Source: Sporomusa termitida (GTDB lineage: Bacteria > Bacillota > Negativicutes > Sporomusales > Sporomusaceae). Taken from it: a stretch of DNA of 64,000 bases. Each line of letters starts with the position of its first letter. Positions within the stretch are counted from its first letter, which is position 1. Shown one piece after another: positions 24,687 to 35,900 of the stretch. The position numbers and the translations under genes are program-made. The stretch lies in the NCBI RefSeq assembly GCF_007641255.1, contig NZ_CP036259.1, positions 4,962,501 to 5,026,500 of the forward strand, in the 5' to 3' direction. A model generated the notes under the pieces. It saw only the letters and a program-made list of their open reading frames with translations, did no database searches and had not been told where the DNA came from.

Positions 24687-26609
24687 ATGAATACGGCGTG
24701 GATGAGTGATCAGGAACTATTTTTGTTTCATGAAGGGACCAACTACCGTAGCTATAACCTGCTGGGGGCACATGTAGTCAATGAGAATGGCCTGGCCGGG
24801 GTCCGGTTTGCCGTATGGGCACCTCATGCGCAGCGGGTTGGGATTATTGGCGATTTCAACAACTGGGATGGCAGCCGCCATCCCCTGCAGAAACTGAGCA
24901 CATGTGGCATCTGGGGTTTGTTCATAGCCGAACTGAAAGCTGGTGATATCTATAAATACGAGATTGTAACCGCCGGCGGCGAGATTCTGCATAAAGCCGA
25001 TCCTGTTGCTTTCTCGGCCGAACTTAGGCCGAAGACCGCCTCTACAGTGGCCGGCCTGGGCAGGCATGTCTGGCAGGATGAGCAGTGGCGGGCTGCGAAG
25101 GCCAAGCAGTCTGCATATGAGCAGCCGCTAAACATTTATGAGGTTGATTTAGGCTCCTGGAAACTGGGGGCCGACAGGCAGCGCCTGACCTACCGGGAGC
25201 TGGCGCCGGCTTTAGCCGGTTATGCCGTGAGCATGGGTTACACCCATATTGAGCTTTTGCCTGTGGCGGAACATCCCTTTGATGGTTCGTGGGGCTATCA
25301 GGCCACCGGTTATTATGCGGTGACCAGCCGTTATGGTTCCCCTGAGGATTTCATGTATTTTGTCGACTATTGTCATCAACAGGGGATAGGCGTTATTTTG
25401 GACTGGGTGCCCGGCCATTTCTGTAAAGATGCTCATGGCCTGGCCCGCTTTGACGGTACCGCCCTCTATGAATACGCTGACGCCGGCCGCAGCGAGAATC
25501 GCGGCTGGGGAACGCTTAACTTTGATCTCGGCCGGCCTGAAGTCATGAGCTTTTTGATTTCCAATGCCATATTCTGGCTGGATGTTTATCATATTGACGG
25601 CCTCAGAATTGATGCTGTTGCCAATATACTATATCTTAATTATGGAAAGGAGGAGGGAGAATGGGCACCTAACTGCCATGGCGGCACTGAGAATCTGGAG
25701 GGTATCCAGTTTCTGCGGCGCCTGAATGAGGCGATTTTCGCCAGCTATCCGCAAGCCCTGGTGATTGCTGAGGATTCGACGGTCTGGCCGCTGGTCACTA
25801 AACCGACCTCTGTTGGCGGCCTTGGTTTTAACTTTAAATGGAATATGGGCTGGATGAACGATATGCTGCGCTATATGGAGCTTGAACCTGTACACCGTCA
25901 GTTCCAGCATAACCTGCTAACATTTTCTTTCCTGTATGCTTTTTCGGAAAATTTTGTTCTGCCTTTGTCCCATGATGAGGTAGTACATGGCAAGCGGTCA
26001 TTGTTAGCGAAAATGCCTGGCGATTATTGGCAGAAATTTGCTAATCTGCGTGCTTTTTACGCGTACATGATGGCTCATCCCGGCAAAAAACTGCTGTTTA
26101 TGGGGGGCGAGTTTGGCCAGTTTATCGAGTGGAACTACCAGGACAGCCTGGACTGGCATCTGCTGGAATATGATATGCACGCCAAACTGCATAACTATGT
26201 CCGGAACCTTAACCGCTTTTATCTGGCTAACCCGGCCCTGTGGCAGAATGATCAGGACTGGAACGGGTTTTCCTGGATTGACTGCGAAGACAGCCGGCAG
26301 AGCGTGCTTGTTTTTAAACGGCAAGGCAAAAAAGACAGTGACTGGGTCATTGTGGTGTTAAACTTTACGCCGGTTGTCAGGCACGGCTACCGGATCGGGG
26401 TGCCGGCAGCGGATTATTATCTGGAGGAATTCAATAGTGATAATCCCGTCTTTGGCGGATCCGGGCAGGGTAATCCCGGTAAGCTGAAGCCTGAGCCTGA
26501 GCCGTGGCAGCAGCAAGCCAATTCGCTGGTGCTGACGCTGCCGCCGTTGGCGGCGGTGTACTTAAAACCAGGTGCTGCAAAGCGCAGAATCCGTAGCAAA
26601 AACAAATAG
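24687..26609 (+). CDS. glgB: 1,4-alpha-glucan branching enzyme
   Basis: The 640-residue GH13 enzyme transfers alpha-1,4 segments to form alpha-1,6 branches. An N-terminal CBM48-type domain (GVRFAVWAPHAQRVGIIGDF) precedes the barrel with nucleophile Asp in GLRIDAVAN near 310, acid/base Glu in VIAEDSTVWP near 363 and transition-state Asp in LSHDEVVHG near 433. The start is the ATG after AAAGGATGGAG; the frame extends 24 codons upstream without a ribosome-binding site. A GGAAAAT/ATTTTCC hairpin (24583-24614) lies between glgC and glgB and might trim or attenuate the transcript. Confidence 0.96.
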   Translation: MNTAWMSDQELFLFHEGTNYRSYNLLGAHVVNENGLAGVRFAVWAPHAQRVGIIGDFNNWDGSRHPLQKLSTCGIWGLFIAELKAGDIYKYEIVTAGGEILHKADPVAFSAELRPKTASTVAGLGRHVWQDEQWRAAKAKQSAYEQPLNIYEVDLGSWKLGADRQRLTYRELAPALAGYAVSMGYTHIELLPVAEHPFDGSWGYQATGYYAVTSRYGSPEDFMYFVDYCHQQGIGVILDWVPGHFCKDAHGLARFDGTALYEYADAGRSENRGWGTLNFDLGRPEVMSFLISNAIFWLDVYHIDGLRIDAVANILYLNYGKEEGEWAPNCHGGTENLEGIQFLRRLNEAIFASYPQALVIAEDSTVWPLVTKPTSVGGLGFNFKWNMGWMNDMLRYMELEPVHRQFQHNLLTFSFLYAFSENFVLPLSHDEVVHGKRSLLAKMPGDYWQKFANLRAFYAYMMAHPGKKLLFMGGEFGQFIEWNYQDSLDWHLLEYDMHAKLHNYVRNLNRFYLANPALWQNDQDWNGFSWIDCEDSRQSVLVFKRQGKKDSDWVIVVLNFTPVVRHGYRIGVPAADYYLEEFNSDNPVFGGSGQGNPGKLKPEPEPWQQQANSLVLTLPPLAAVYLKPGAAKRRIRSKNK

Positions 26610-26635
26610 GATGATGACAGAGAGAGGGGAACACT

Positions 26636-27838
26636 TTGCGTAACAAAGAGTGTGTAGCTATGATTTTAGCCGGCGGCCAGGGCAGCAGACTGGGTGTGCT
26701 GACCAAAAAGCTCGCCAAGCCCGCCGTGCCCTTTGGCGGGAAATACCGGATTATTGATTTCCCCCTGAGTAATTGTTACAATTCCGGCATTGATACGGTG
26801 GGGGTGGTTACCCAGTATCAGCCGCTGGCGCTTCATTCTTATATCGGTATTGGCAGTGCCTGGGATCTTGACCGCCGGAAGGGCGGCGTCTATGTACTGC
26901 CGCCTTATGTCCGGGAAAAAGGCGGGGAATGGTATAAAGGCACCGCTGACGCCATTTACCAGAATATCAATTTTATTGAGATGTTTGATCCGGCCTTTGT
27001 GCTGATACTGTCAGGTGATCATATTTATAAAATGGATTATTCACTGATGCTTGATTATCATAAGCGTAAGCAGGCCGATGCCACCGTGGCCGTAATTGAG
27101 GTGCCGTGGGCCGAAACCGGCCGTTTCGGTATTATGAATACGGCCGCTGACGACCGGATTGACGAGTTTGAGGAAAAGCCCAAAAAGCCTAAAAGCAATC
27201 TGGCTTCCATGGGGGTTTATATATTTAGCTGGCCGGCGCTGCGGGCTTATTTAACGGCCGATGCGGTCAATGGTCTGTCAAGTCATGATTTTGGCAGGAA
27301 TGTAATTCCCCAGATGCTGGCCGGCAGCGAGCGTTTGTTTGCCTACCGGTTCAAGGACTATTGGAAGGATGTGGGGACAGTAGAGAGCTATTGGGAGGCC
27401 AATATGGATCTGCTGGGTGACGAGCCGGCCCTGGACTTGTATGACCCCAGCTGGCGCATCTATTCGGTCAACCCTGCCCAGCCGCCCCATTTTGTAGCCG
27501 CTACGGCCAGGGTTGTCTGCTCGATGGTTGCCGAGGGCTGCAAGGTGTTTGGTGAGGTGGAAAACTCAGTATTATTTCCCGGGGTAACGATTGGTGCCGG
27601 CGCCAAAGTCAAAGATTCAATCATTATGCCCTATGCGTTTGTGGGGGCGAACACGATTGTCTCCAAAGCTATTTTGGGCAGAAAATCAGTGGTTGAGGCC
27701 GGAGCCCAGCTTGGGGCTGAAACTACGGCCGAGGAGGAAGCAAGCCACTGGTTTTCGGGTATTACCTTAATTGGTGATAACCTGACAATTAACAGCGAAA
27801 CCAGAATCAGGCGCAACGCCCTGCTGGCCCGGCAATAG
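26636..27838 (+). CDS. glgC: Glucose-1-phosphate adenylyltransferase, second copy
   Basis: The 400-residue enzyme has all GlgC motifs ([63 protein letters not shown]). It is closely related to the first glgC of the operon, including the opening residues MRNKE, so the pair is a duplication with glgB between the copies. TTG is the start, preceded by GAGGGG. It sits directly before glgD, so this is the likely partner for the GlgC-GlgD hetero-oligomer. C-terminal beta-helix is longer than in copy one. Confidence 0.95.
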   Translation: MRNKECVAMILAGGQGSRLGVLTKKLAKPAVPFGGKYRIIDFPLSNCYNSGIDTVGVVTQYQPLALHSYIGIGSAWDLDRRKGGVYVLPPYVREKGGEWYKGTADAIYQNINFIEMFDPAFVLILSGDHIYKMDYSLMLDYHKRKQADATVAVIEVPWAETGRFGIMNTAADDRIDEFEEKPKKPKSNLASMGVYIFSWPALRAYLTADAVNGLSSHDFGRNVIPQMLAGSERLFAYRFKDYWKDVGTVESYWEANMDLLGDEPALDLYDPSWRIYSVNPAQPPHFVAATARVVCSMVAEGCKVFGEVENSVLFPGVTIGAGAKVKDSIIMPYAFVGANTIVSKAILGRKSVVEAGAQLGAETTAEEEASHWFSGITLIGDNLTINSETRIRRNALLARQ

Positions 27839-27873
27839 GACCTGGCAATACACCAGTTAGGAGGGGAAGTTTA

Positions 27874-28995
27874 TTGAAGAATATGATGGGTCTTATCAAT
27901 TTGCATGAAAGCGATGAGTTGCTCCGGGAAATAGCCAGCTACCGGCCGCTGGGAGCCATTCCCTTTGCCGGCCGTTATCGCCTGATTGACTTCATTTTGT
28001 CTAATCTAATTAATTCCGGTATCACAAATGTCGGAATTTTAGCGGCCGGTAATTCCCGTTCGCTGATGGATCATATCCGTTCCGGCAAGGAATGGGATCT
28101 GGCCCGCAAAAAGGATGGGCTGTTTATTTTACCCTCCTTGCAGACCGGCCATGTACAGGGGGCCTTTCCGAATGACTTAGCTGATTTTTTCAATAATCTT
28201 GATTATATCAAATGCAGCCGTCAGCGTTATGTTCTGCTGGCTGGCAGCCGGATGGTCTGCAACATTAATTTTGAGTCGGTACTCCGGTTTCATACCGAGA
28301 GAAAAGCCGATATCACGGTATTGTACAAAGAATATGACGGCAGTGATACCAGCCGGTTAAAGAATGCGACCCTGGTGGAAACAGATAGTGACGGCCGGGT
28401 TATTGACATGGAGATTTGCCCGGTTAATGCGCGCAGTAACAAGCTGTCAATGGAAATGTACCTAATTGACCGCCAGCTGCTGGTTGACCTGATTGATGCC
28501 AGCATGTCCCGGGGCGGGACTAACGTAGCCCGTGATTGCTTTATTAAAAATCTGGCCAGTCTGAGGATGTATGGTTACCTGTTCAGCGGCTATCTGGCTT
28601 GTATCAATTCTGTGCAGAGCTATTTTGAACACAGCCGGGAACTATTAAACCCGGAGGTGTGGCAGGAGCTCTTTTTTGCCAACGGCTCCATCCATACTAA
28701 GGTTAAAGATGAAGCGCCGGCTAAATATCAGCAGGATGCGATTGTGCAATATTCATTAGTGGCCAATGGCTCGGTTATCGCCGGCAAGGTCGAAAACAGC
28801 ATTTTGTTCCGGGGCGTAAAAGTACATAAAGGGGCCCGGATTGTTAACAGCATTATCATGCAAAAAGGAGAAATTGGTCCGGGGGCCGTGTTAGAGAATG
28901 TCATTTGTGATAAAGATGTAAAAATTACAGCAGGCAAAAAGCTCAAAGGCGAGCTGAATCATCCGGTTGTAATCGGAAAAGGAACAGTGGTTTAA
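27874..28995 (+). CDS. glgD: Glycogen biosynthesis protein GlgD (regulatory paralogue of GlgC)
   Basis: The 373-residue protein has the GlgC fold but lacks the GGxGxRL nucleotide loop; the N-terminus reads MGLINLHESDELLREI, as usual in GlgD. In Firmicutes GlgD joins GlgC and modulates its activity rather than being catalytic itself. The C-terminal beta-helix (VENSILFRGVKVHKGARIV) is kept. TTG start with AGGAGGGG upstream. Ends one base before glgA. Confidence 0.95.
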   Translation: MKNMMGLINLHESDELLREIASYRPLGAIPFAGRYRLIDFILSNLINSGITNVGILAAGNSRSLMDHIRSGKEWDLARKKDGLFILPSLQTGHVQGAFPNDLADFFNNLDYIKCSRQRYVLLAGSRMVCNINFESVLRFHTERKADITVLYKEYDGSDTSRLKNATLVETDSDGRVIDMEICPVNARSNKLSMEMYLIDRQLLVDLIDASMSRGGTNVARDCFIKNLASLRMYGYLFSGYLACINSVQSYFEHSRELLNPEVWQELFFANGSIHTKVKDEAPAKYQQDAIVQYSLVANGSVIAGKVENSILFRGVKVHKGARIVNSIIMQKGEIGPGAVLENVICDKDVKITAGKKLKGELNHPVVIGKGTVV

Positions 28996-28996
28996 T

Positions 28997-30430
28997 ATGC
29001 TGAAGGTATTGTTTGTGGCACCGGAGGCCGCACCGTTTGCTAAAACCGGCGGCCTGGGCGATGTGATCGGGTCGCTGCCCAAGGAGCTTAAAAACCAGGC
29101 GACTGATGTCCGGGTTATCCTGCCTAAATACAGTTCAATCCCCGCCGAGTTTGCTAAAAAAATGACCAGGATTGCAACCCTTACCGTTCCTGTTGGCTGG
29201 CGTCACCAATATTGTGGAATTTATCAATTGGAATACCAGGGGCTTACCTGGTACTTTATCGACAATGAGTATTATTTTAAACGCGAACAGCTTTATGGCT
29301 ATTACGACGAAGCGGAGCGGTTTGCCTACTTTTGCCGGGCGGTGCTCAAGGGGCTGCCCCAATTAGGGTTCAGGCCTGACATTATTCATTGCCATGACTG
29401 GCAGACCGGACCGCTGCCGGCCATGCTGGGGCAGCAGTATCTTATGCGGAGTGAGTATGCGGGCATAAAAACCATGTTTACTATTCATAACCTTATGTAT
29501 CAGGGAATCTTTCCCGGTGATATTCTGGGTGATCTGCTCGGGCTGCCGGCCAGTGTATTTACCGAAGCTGGTCTGGAATTTTACGGTCAGGTAAATTTTC
29601 TTAAAGGCGGCCTGGCTTTTAGTGATTGCATTACCACCGTCAGCAAGTCTTATGTACAGGAGATTCAGCAGCCGTATTTTGGGGAAAAGCTGGACGGTTT
29701 TTTAGCCAGGCGTCAGGCTGACCTGCACGGCATAGTCAACGGTATTGACTATGAAGTATACCACCCGGCCAAAGATCCTGAGATTTATACGAACTATACC
29801 TGGCGCGGGACTGTTAAACGGCTGGAAAATAAGTGCAAACTGCAGGCTGAGCTAGGATTGCCTGTAACCAGGCAAACCCCGCTGCTGGGGATTGTCTCCC
29901 GGCTGGTGGACTCCAAAGGCTTTGATCTTATTGCTCATGTTATGGAAGAAATTTTGAACCTGGATGTCCAGTTAGTGGTGCTGGGGACAGGGGAGGCTCG
30001 CTTTGAGCAGCTATTTACGGCGGCCGCGCGCCGGTATCCGCAGAAAGTATCGGCAAATATTACTTTTTCCGAGCCTTTGGCGCACAAAATTTATGCCGGT
30101 TCCGATGTTTTTCTGATGCCGTCCCGGTTTGAACCCTGCGGTATCGGCCAGTTGATTGCCCTTAGATACGGCAGTATTCCTATTGTCCGGCAGGTCGGCG
30201 GTTTGAAAGACACGATTACGCCGTTTAATCCGGCAACAGGCGCCGGCAATGGATTTTCCTTTGTTAATTATAATGCCCATGAGATGCTGTGGGTAATTGA
30301 AGATGCCTTACGGCTGTACAAAGACCGGTCCCAATGGGCTAAGTTAATTAAAAATGCAATGTGTTCTGATAATAGCTGGCAGCGCTCCGCTTCTGAATAC
30401 CGGGCACTGTACCGGTTGTTAACAGATTGA
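28997..30430 (+). CDS. glgA: Glycogen synthase (ADP-glucose type)
   Basis: The 477-residue GT5 enzyme elongates alpha-1,4-glucan from ADP-glucose. The N-terminal KTGGLGDVIGSLP motif binds ADP-glucose; HCHDWQTGPLPAML near 133 and the C-terminal SRFEPCGIGQLIALRYG near 375, with its catalytic Glu, are typical. ATG follows the glgD stop after one base, so translation is probably coupled. Confidence 0.97.
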   Translation: MLKVLFVAPEAAPFAKTGGLGDVIGSLPKELKNQATDVRVILPKYSSIPAEFAKKMTRIATLTVPVGWRHQYCGIYQLEYQGLTWYFIDNEYYFKREQLYGYYDEAERFAYFCRAVLKGLPQLGFRPDIIHCHDWQTGPLPAMLGQQYLMRSEYAGIKTMFTIHNLMYQGIFPGDILGDLLGLPASVFTEAGLEFYGQVNFLKGGLAFSDCITTVSKSYVQEIQQPYFGEKLDGFLARRQADLHGIVNGIDYEVYHPAKDPEIYTNYTWRGTVKRLENKCKLQAELGLPVTRQTPLLGIVSRLVDSKGFDLIAHVMEEILNLDVQLVVLGTGEARFEQLFTAAARRYPQKVSANITFSEPLAHKIYAGSDVFLMPSRFEPCGIGQLIALRYGSIPIVRQVGGLKDTITPFNPATGAGNGFSFVNYNAHEMLWVIEDALRLYKDRSQWAKLIKNAMCSDNSWQRSASEYRALYRLLTD

Positions 30431-30479
30431 TAAATACCAGGGTGTGTTTCTGATATTCCATAGCGGCTGAGGGGGATGG

Positions 30480-32927
30480 TTGGATATGTTTAAATCTAAA
30501 GAAGAGTTCAAAACAGCTTATATTGAAAGGCTGGAGACCCTGTTCGGACAAAGCCTGGATGAATCTTCCATGGCTGACAAATATGTGGCCTTCAGTGCCT
30601 TAATCCGGCAGCTTATCAACAAAAGCTGGTACCAGTCCAACCGGCAGTACCGGGCAACCAAAGAAAAGCAGGTCTATTATTTTTCTATGGAATTTTTGTT
30701 GGGGCGGCTGTTAGCCAGTAACCTGTTTAACCTGGGACTGACCGAAATTTGCGGGCAGGGGCTTAAAGAATTAGGCATAAATCTGAGCGAGCTGGAGGCG
30801 GTGGAGCAGGATGCCGGCCTGGGCAACGGCGGGCTGGGGCGCCTGGCGGCCTGCTTCCTGGACTCCATGGCAGCCTTGCAATTACCCGGCCATGGCTGCG
30901 GTATCCGTTATCGCCATGGGATGTTTGAACAAAAAATTGTGGATGGCTATCAGATTGAACTGCCTGATAACTGGCTTAAGGATGGCTATATCTGGGAAAT
31001 GCGTAAGGCTGACCGGGCTGTAACCGTAAAGTTTGGCGGTCAGGTCCGGCTGGCCGAACAAGGCGGGCGGCTGGTGGCGATTCATGAAAACTATGAGCCG
31101 GTTGTGGCTGTTCCCTATGATGTGCCGGTGGTGGGTGCTAACTGCAATACGGTAAATACCCTGAGACTATGGAGTGCGGAGACCAACCACTTTGATTTGT
31201 CTTCTTTCAGCAAAGGTGACTTTTTGAAAGCGGTCGAACAAAAATATTCCCTGGAAGCGACTTCGCAGATTCTGTATCCTGATGATAATTACCCGGAAGG
31301 GAAAACACTCCGGCTTAAGCAGCAGTATTTCTTTGTATCAGCCGGCTTGCAGAGCATTGTCCGGCGCTACAAGCGGACCCACGGCGCCACCCCGGCCGAC
31401 CTGGCTAAAATTCATGAGAAAATTGCCATACATATTAACGACACCCATCCGGCCCTGGCCATCCCTGAGCTGATGCGGATTTTGATGGATGAGGAGGGCC
31501 TGGGCTGGGATGAAGCCTGGAACACCACCAGCAAGACTATTTCTTATACCAATCATACAATTCTGCCGGAGGCTTTGGAAAAGTGGCCGGTTGATCTGGT
31601 GCAGGCCTTATTGCCGCGGATGTACATGATTATCCATGAGATTAATGAGCGGTTTTGTGCCGCCCTCTGGCAAGAGTATCCTGGGCAGTGGGAGCGTATC
31701 CGGGAGATGGCGATTATTGGTGACTGCTATGTCCGCATGGCGAATCTGGCGGTTGTTGGCAGCCACAGTGTCAACGGTGTCGCTGCCGTTCACAGTGAGA
31801 TCCTGAAAAAAGAGGTTATGAGTAATTTTCATCAATATTTTCCGCACCGCTTTACCAACAAGACCAATGGCGTGACCCACCGGCGCTGGCTGGCTAAGGC
31901 GAATCCCAAACTGGCGTCTTTAATTACGGAAACGATTGGTCCCGGCTGGCTGGCCCATCCCAATGAGCTGGCTAACCTCCGCCGTTATGCGCAGGACCCG
32001 GCCTTCCAGGCATCCATTAAAGCCGTTAAACAGGCCAACAAGGCCAGACTGGCTGCTTATATCAAGAATAAAATGGCAATCACGGTTGATGTTAATTCGA
32101 TCTTTGATGTGCAGGTAAAGCGCATTCACGCGTATAAACGGCAGACCCTGAACGCGCTGCACATCCTGGATTTATATAACCGGCTTAAGGCTGATCCGGC
32201 TATCGATATTGAGCCCCGCACCTTTATTTTTGGCGGCAAAGCGGCTACCGGCTACTATCTGGCCAAGCGTATTATTAAGTTTATTAACACTCTCGCCCAG
32301 GTAATAAACAATGACCCGGTTATTGGCGCCCGGATCAAAGTGATTTTTCTGGAAAACTACAGTGTTTCCCTGGCCGAGCTGATTATGCCGGCCGCTGATG
32401 TCAGTGAACAGATATCAACAGCCAGCCGTGAGGCGTCAGGCACCGGCAATATGAAATTTATGATGAACGGCGCTGTTACTATTGGTACCCTGGACGGGGC
32501 CAATATTGAGATCAGGGATGAGGTTGGCGATGATAATATTGTCATTTTTGGTCTGACAGCCGCTGAGGTGCTGAATTATTATAAATACGGCGGCTATAAC
32601 GCGCTGGAGGTATATCAGGGCAATCCCCGGCTCCGCCTGGTGGTCGACCAGCTGATGAACGGCTTTTTGCCGGCCAGCCCGGATGAGTTTCACAGTATCC
32701 ATCACTCTTTGCTGCGCACGAATGACGAGTATTTTGTCCTCCGGGATTTCGCCGGTTATGCGGCTGCGCAGGAAAAAGTGGCCTGCCTGTACCGGGACCA
32801 AAGCCGGTGGCAGGCCATGGCCGTTAACAATATCGCTTTTTCCGGCCGTTTTGCCAGTGACCGTACCGTAGCCGAATATGCGATTGGCATCTGGGGGATT
32901 AAGCCGGTAGTTATTCGGGAAAGTTAA
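30480..32927 (+). CDS. glgP: Glycogen/maltodextrin phosphorylase
   Basis: The 815-residue GT35 enzyme releases glucose-1-phosphate from alpha-1,4 chains. The PLP lysine lies in EASGTGNMKFMMNGAVTIGT near 655; QDAGLGNGGLGRLAACFLDS near 115 and the KRIHAYKRQ segment near 542 are typical. TTG (30480) after GAGGGGGATGG or ATG (30486) could be the start. It is co-directional with the synthesis genes, so making and degrading enzymes share a transcript. Its stop overlaps the region of the next gene's Shine-Dalgarno. Confidence 0.96.
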   Translation: MDMFKSKEEFKTAYIERLETLFGQSLDESSMADKYVAFSALIRQLINKSWYQSNRQYRATKEKQVYYFSMEFLLGRLLASNLFNLGLTEICGQGLKELGINLSELEAVEQDAGLGNGGLGRLAACFLDSMAALQLPGHGCGIRYRHGMFEQKIVDGYQIELPDNWLKDGYIWEMRKADRAVTVKFGGQVRLAEQGGRLVAIHENYEPVVAVPYDVPVVGANCNTVNTLRLWSAETNHFDLSSFSKGDFLKAVEQKYSLEATSQILYPDDNYPEGKTLRLKQQYFFVSAGLQSIVRRYKRTHGATPADLAKIHEKIAIHINDTHPALAIPELMRILMDEEGLGWDEAWNTTSKTISYTNHTILPEALEKWPVDLVQALLPRMYMIIHEINERFCAALWQEYPGQWERIREMAIIGDCYVRMANLAVVGSHSVNGVAAVHSEILKKEVMSNFHQYFPHRFTNKTNGVTHRRWLAKANPKLASLITETIGPGWLAHPNELANLRRYAQDPAFQASIKAVKQANKARLAAYIKNKMAITVDVNSIFDVQVKRIHAYKRQTLNALHILDLYNRLKADPAIDIEPRTFIFGGKAATGYYLAKRIIKFINTLAQVINNDPVIGARIKVIFLENYSVSLAELIMPAADVSEQISTASREASGTGNMKFMMNGAVTIGTLDGANIEIRDEVGDDNIVIFGLTAAEVLNYYKYGGYNALEVYQGNPRLRLVVDQLMNGFLPASPDEFHSIHHSLLRTNDEYFVLRDFAGYAAAQEKVACLYRDQSRWQAMAVNNIAFSGRFASDRTVAEYAIGIWGIKPVVIRES

Positions 32928-32944
32928 TGATGGAGGTGACCGGC

Positions 32945-35900
32945 ATGAATCAATACTGGCTATTGCACGATTCCCACAATATAGATTTTCGCAGCCCCTT
33001 TGGGGCTGTTTCTTGTCATACCGAGGTAACGCTAAGGCTGCTGCTGGCCACACCGCAGAACTACCGGGTGCCGCCGGTCGAGTCGGTGGTCCTCAGGCAG
33101 TGGCAGGACGGGGCCGGTGAGACAGTAACCACTATGTGCCTGGTGCAGGAGCAGGGCGGTCAGCAGCTTTATCAGGCCGTGATTGCCGCCCCGGCTGTGC
33201 CTGGCGTTATCTGGTATTACTTTATTGTCAGACAAGGCGGTCAAACCTTTTATTATGGCAACAATAACGAAGAGACCGGCGGTGTGGGCCGGATTGCGGA
33301 CGCGCCGCCGCCGTCCTATCAAATCAGTATCTATAAGCCGGGGGCGGTGACGCCAAAATGGTTCAAGCATGCCATTGTCTATCAGATTTTTGTTGACCGC
33401 TTTTATAACGGCCTGCCCCAGGGTCAAATTCTGCAGCCCCGGCCCGGCAGCCTGCTCCACGCCGACTGGCAGGATACGCCGGTATATACCCGGGCTATGG
33501 ATACCGGGGCGATCCTGGCCTATGACTTCTTTGGCGGCAATCTGGCCGGTGTTATTGCCAAGCTGCCCTATCTTGCGTCTTTGGGGATAACTGCTATCTA
33601 TTTCAATCCTGTGTTTGCCTCCCCCTCGAATCATAAGTATGATACGTCCGATTACAAAACCATTGATCCGATGTTTGGCGATAATGCCCTGTTTGCTGCA
33701 TTGTGCGCCAAGGCTAAGGAGTATGGTATCGCCGTTATCCTGGACGGTGTGTTCAGCCACACCGGCAGCGACAGTATCTACTTTAACCAGGACAATACCT
33801 ATGACAGCGTCGGCGCCTATCAATCCCCCGCGTCGCCCTATTATTCCTGGTATAAATTCTCGGACTATCCGGATCACTATGAGTCCTGGTGGGGGATTGG
33901 CACCTTGCCTAATGTCAATGAGAACGATTTGTCCTATCAGAATTTTATTATTGACGGTGCCGACAGTGTGCTCCGGCAATGGCATAAGCTGGGGATTAAA
34001 GGCTGGCGCCTGGATGTTGCCGATGAATTGCCGGCGGCTTTTTTAAAAAAATTTTATCAGACATTAAAAGAAACCGACCCTGAGGCGGTGCTGATCGGTG
34101 AAGTGTGGGAAGATGCGTCCCATAAAGTGGCGTATGGCGAGCTCCGGCAGTATTTTAACGGTACTAAACTGGATTCGGTAATGAATTACCCCTTTAGAAA
34201 GATTGTCCTGGACTTTATGCTCGGCTGGTGTGATGCACAGGCGGCACAGCGGGCCCTGTTCAGCTTATTTGAGAATTATCCCCGGGAAAACTTCTATGCC
34301 AATCTGAATATTATTGGCAGTCATGATGTGCCGCGCATATTGACCCTGCTGGGGGAAGCGCCGCCGGCGGGCTCACAAAGCGACCTGGCCGCCTTTAGAC
34401 ACCGGCTGACGCCGGCGGCGCGGGCGCTGGGACTGGCCCGTCTCAAACTGGTAATGCTGTGGCTGCTGACCTTCCCGGGAGCTCCCTGTATTTACTATGG
34501 TGATGAGGCGGGGGTTGAAGGGTATACGGACCCCTTAAACCGGCGGACCTATCCCTGGGGCCGGGAAGAGCAGGACCTGCTGGCCTGGTGCCGGCTGCTT
34601 ACAGGGCTGCGCCGGCAGTATCCTGTGCTTAGGACCGGTGAGTGGCTGCCGCTAATGACTGCCGGTGATGTGTATGGCTATGGGCGGCGTATCCGGGGCG
34701 GGCAGGACGTATTTGGTGACCTGGAAGCGGATAATACAGCGATTATGGTTTTTAACCGCAACCGTAAGGAGCCGGCGGCAGTCAGTATTGATACCAGTAC
34801 CTGGTTTGCTGACCAGGACTATGCCACTGATGTGTTGTCAGGTGAGAGAATACCGCTGCCGGCGCCGGGCCAGGCTGAACTGACCCTGCCGCCGCTGTCC
34901 GGTTGTCTGCTGCTGGGGTCGGTGGCGCCGGCCGGTAATGAGAGTAAACGCATAAGCGGTGTACTGCTGCATCCGACTTCACTGCCGTCGCCGTTCGGCA
35001 TTGGTGATTTAGGGCAGGAAGCCTATCGGTTTGTGGATTTTCTGGCTGCTGCCGGGCAGAAGCTATGGCAGTTCCTGCCTCTTAACCCTGTCGGTTTTGG
35101 TGAGTCGCCCTATCAGTGCCTGTCCGCCTTTGCCGGCAATCCCCTGCTTATTGCCCCGGAAAAGCTGGTGACAGCCGGCTGGCTGCAAGAAGCGGAGCTG
35201 CCCTTTGGCGGCTTTAGGAATTCTGACCCGCAGAGTATTGATTTTCCGCGGGTTAAGCTATGGAAAGAAAAAATCTGCCGGCTGGCGTTTGACCGCTTCC
35301 GTCACCAGCCGCCGGCGGCCGCCTATCAGGCCTTTCTGGCGGATACCGCCTTTTGGCTGGGCGACCACAGCCTGTTTGCTGCTCTGAAGAAACACTTCTG
35401 TGGTTTACCCTGGCCTGAGTGGGATACTGATATCAGCCGCCGGGACGGGGCGGCGCTGGAGTATTACCGTCAGGTGCTGGAGGAAGAGATTGCCTATCAA
35501 ATGTTTTTACAGTTTGTCTTCCGGCAGCAGTGGCAGGAGCTCAAAGCCTACGCCAATCAGCGGGACATAAGCCTGTTTGGGGATCTGCCGCTGTTTGTCG
35601 CTCATGACAGCGCCGATGTCTGGGCTAATCCTCAGTTATTTCAGTTGGATGCGGCCGGTCGTCCTGTCAAGGTAGCCGGTGTTCCGCCCGATTATTTTAG
35701 TGCTAGCGGCCAGCTGTGGGGCAACCCGCTGTATGACTGGGAACAGATGAAAAAGGATGATTATCATTGGTGGCGGCAGCGCCTCGCGGTGCTGATCAAG
35801 GCTGTGGACCTGATCCGGATTGACCATTTCCGGGGCTTGGAGGCTTACTGGGAGATTCCAGCCGGTGAATTAACAGCTGTTCAGGGCCAGTGGGTGGCAG

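Noticed and set aside
33032-33985. Long minus-strand frame opposite the GH13-GH77 gene (317 codons)
   Set aside because: It lies wholly inside a gene with strong domain evidence on the other strand; codon bias produces long antisense frames here. The product resembles no family.
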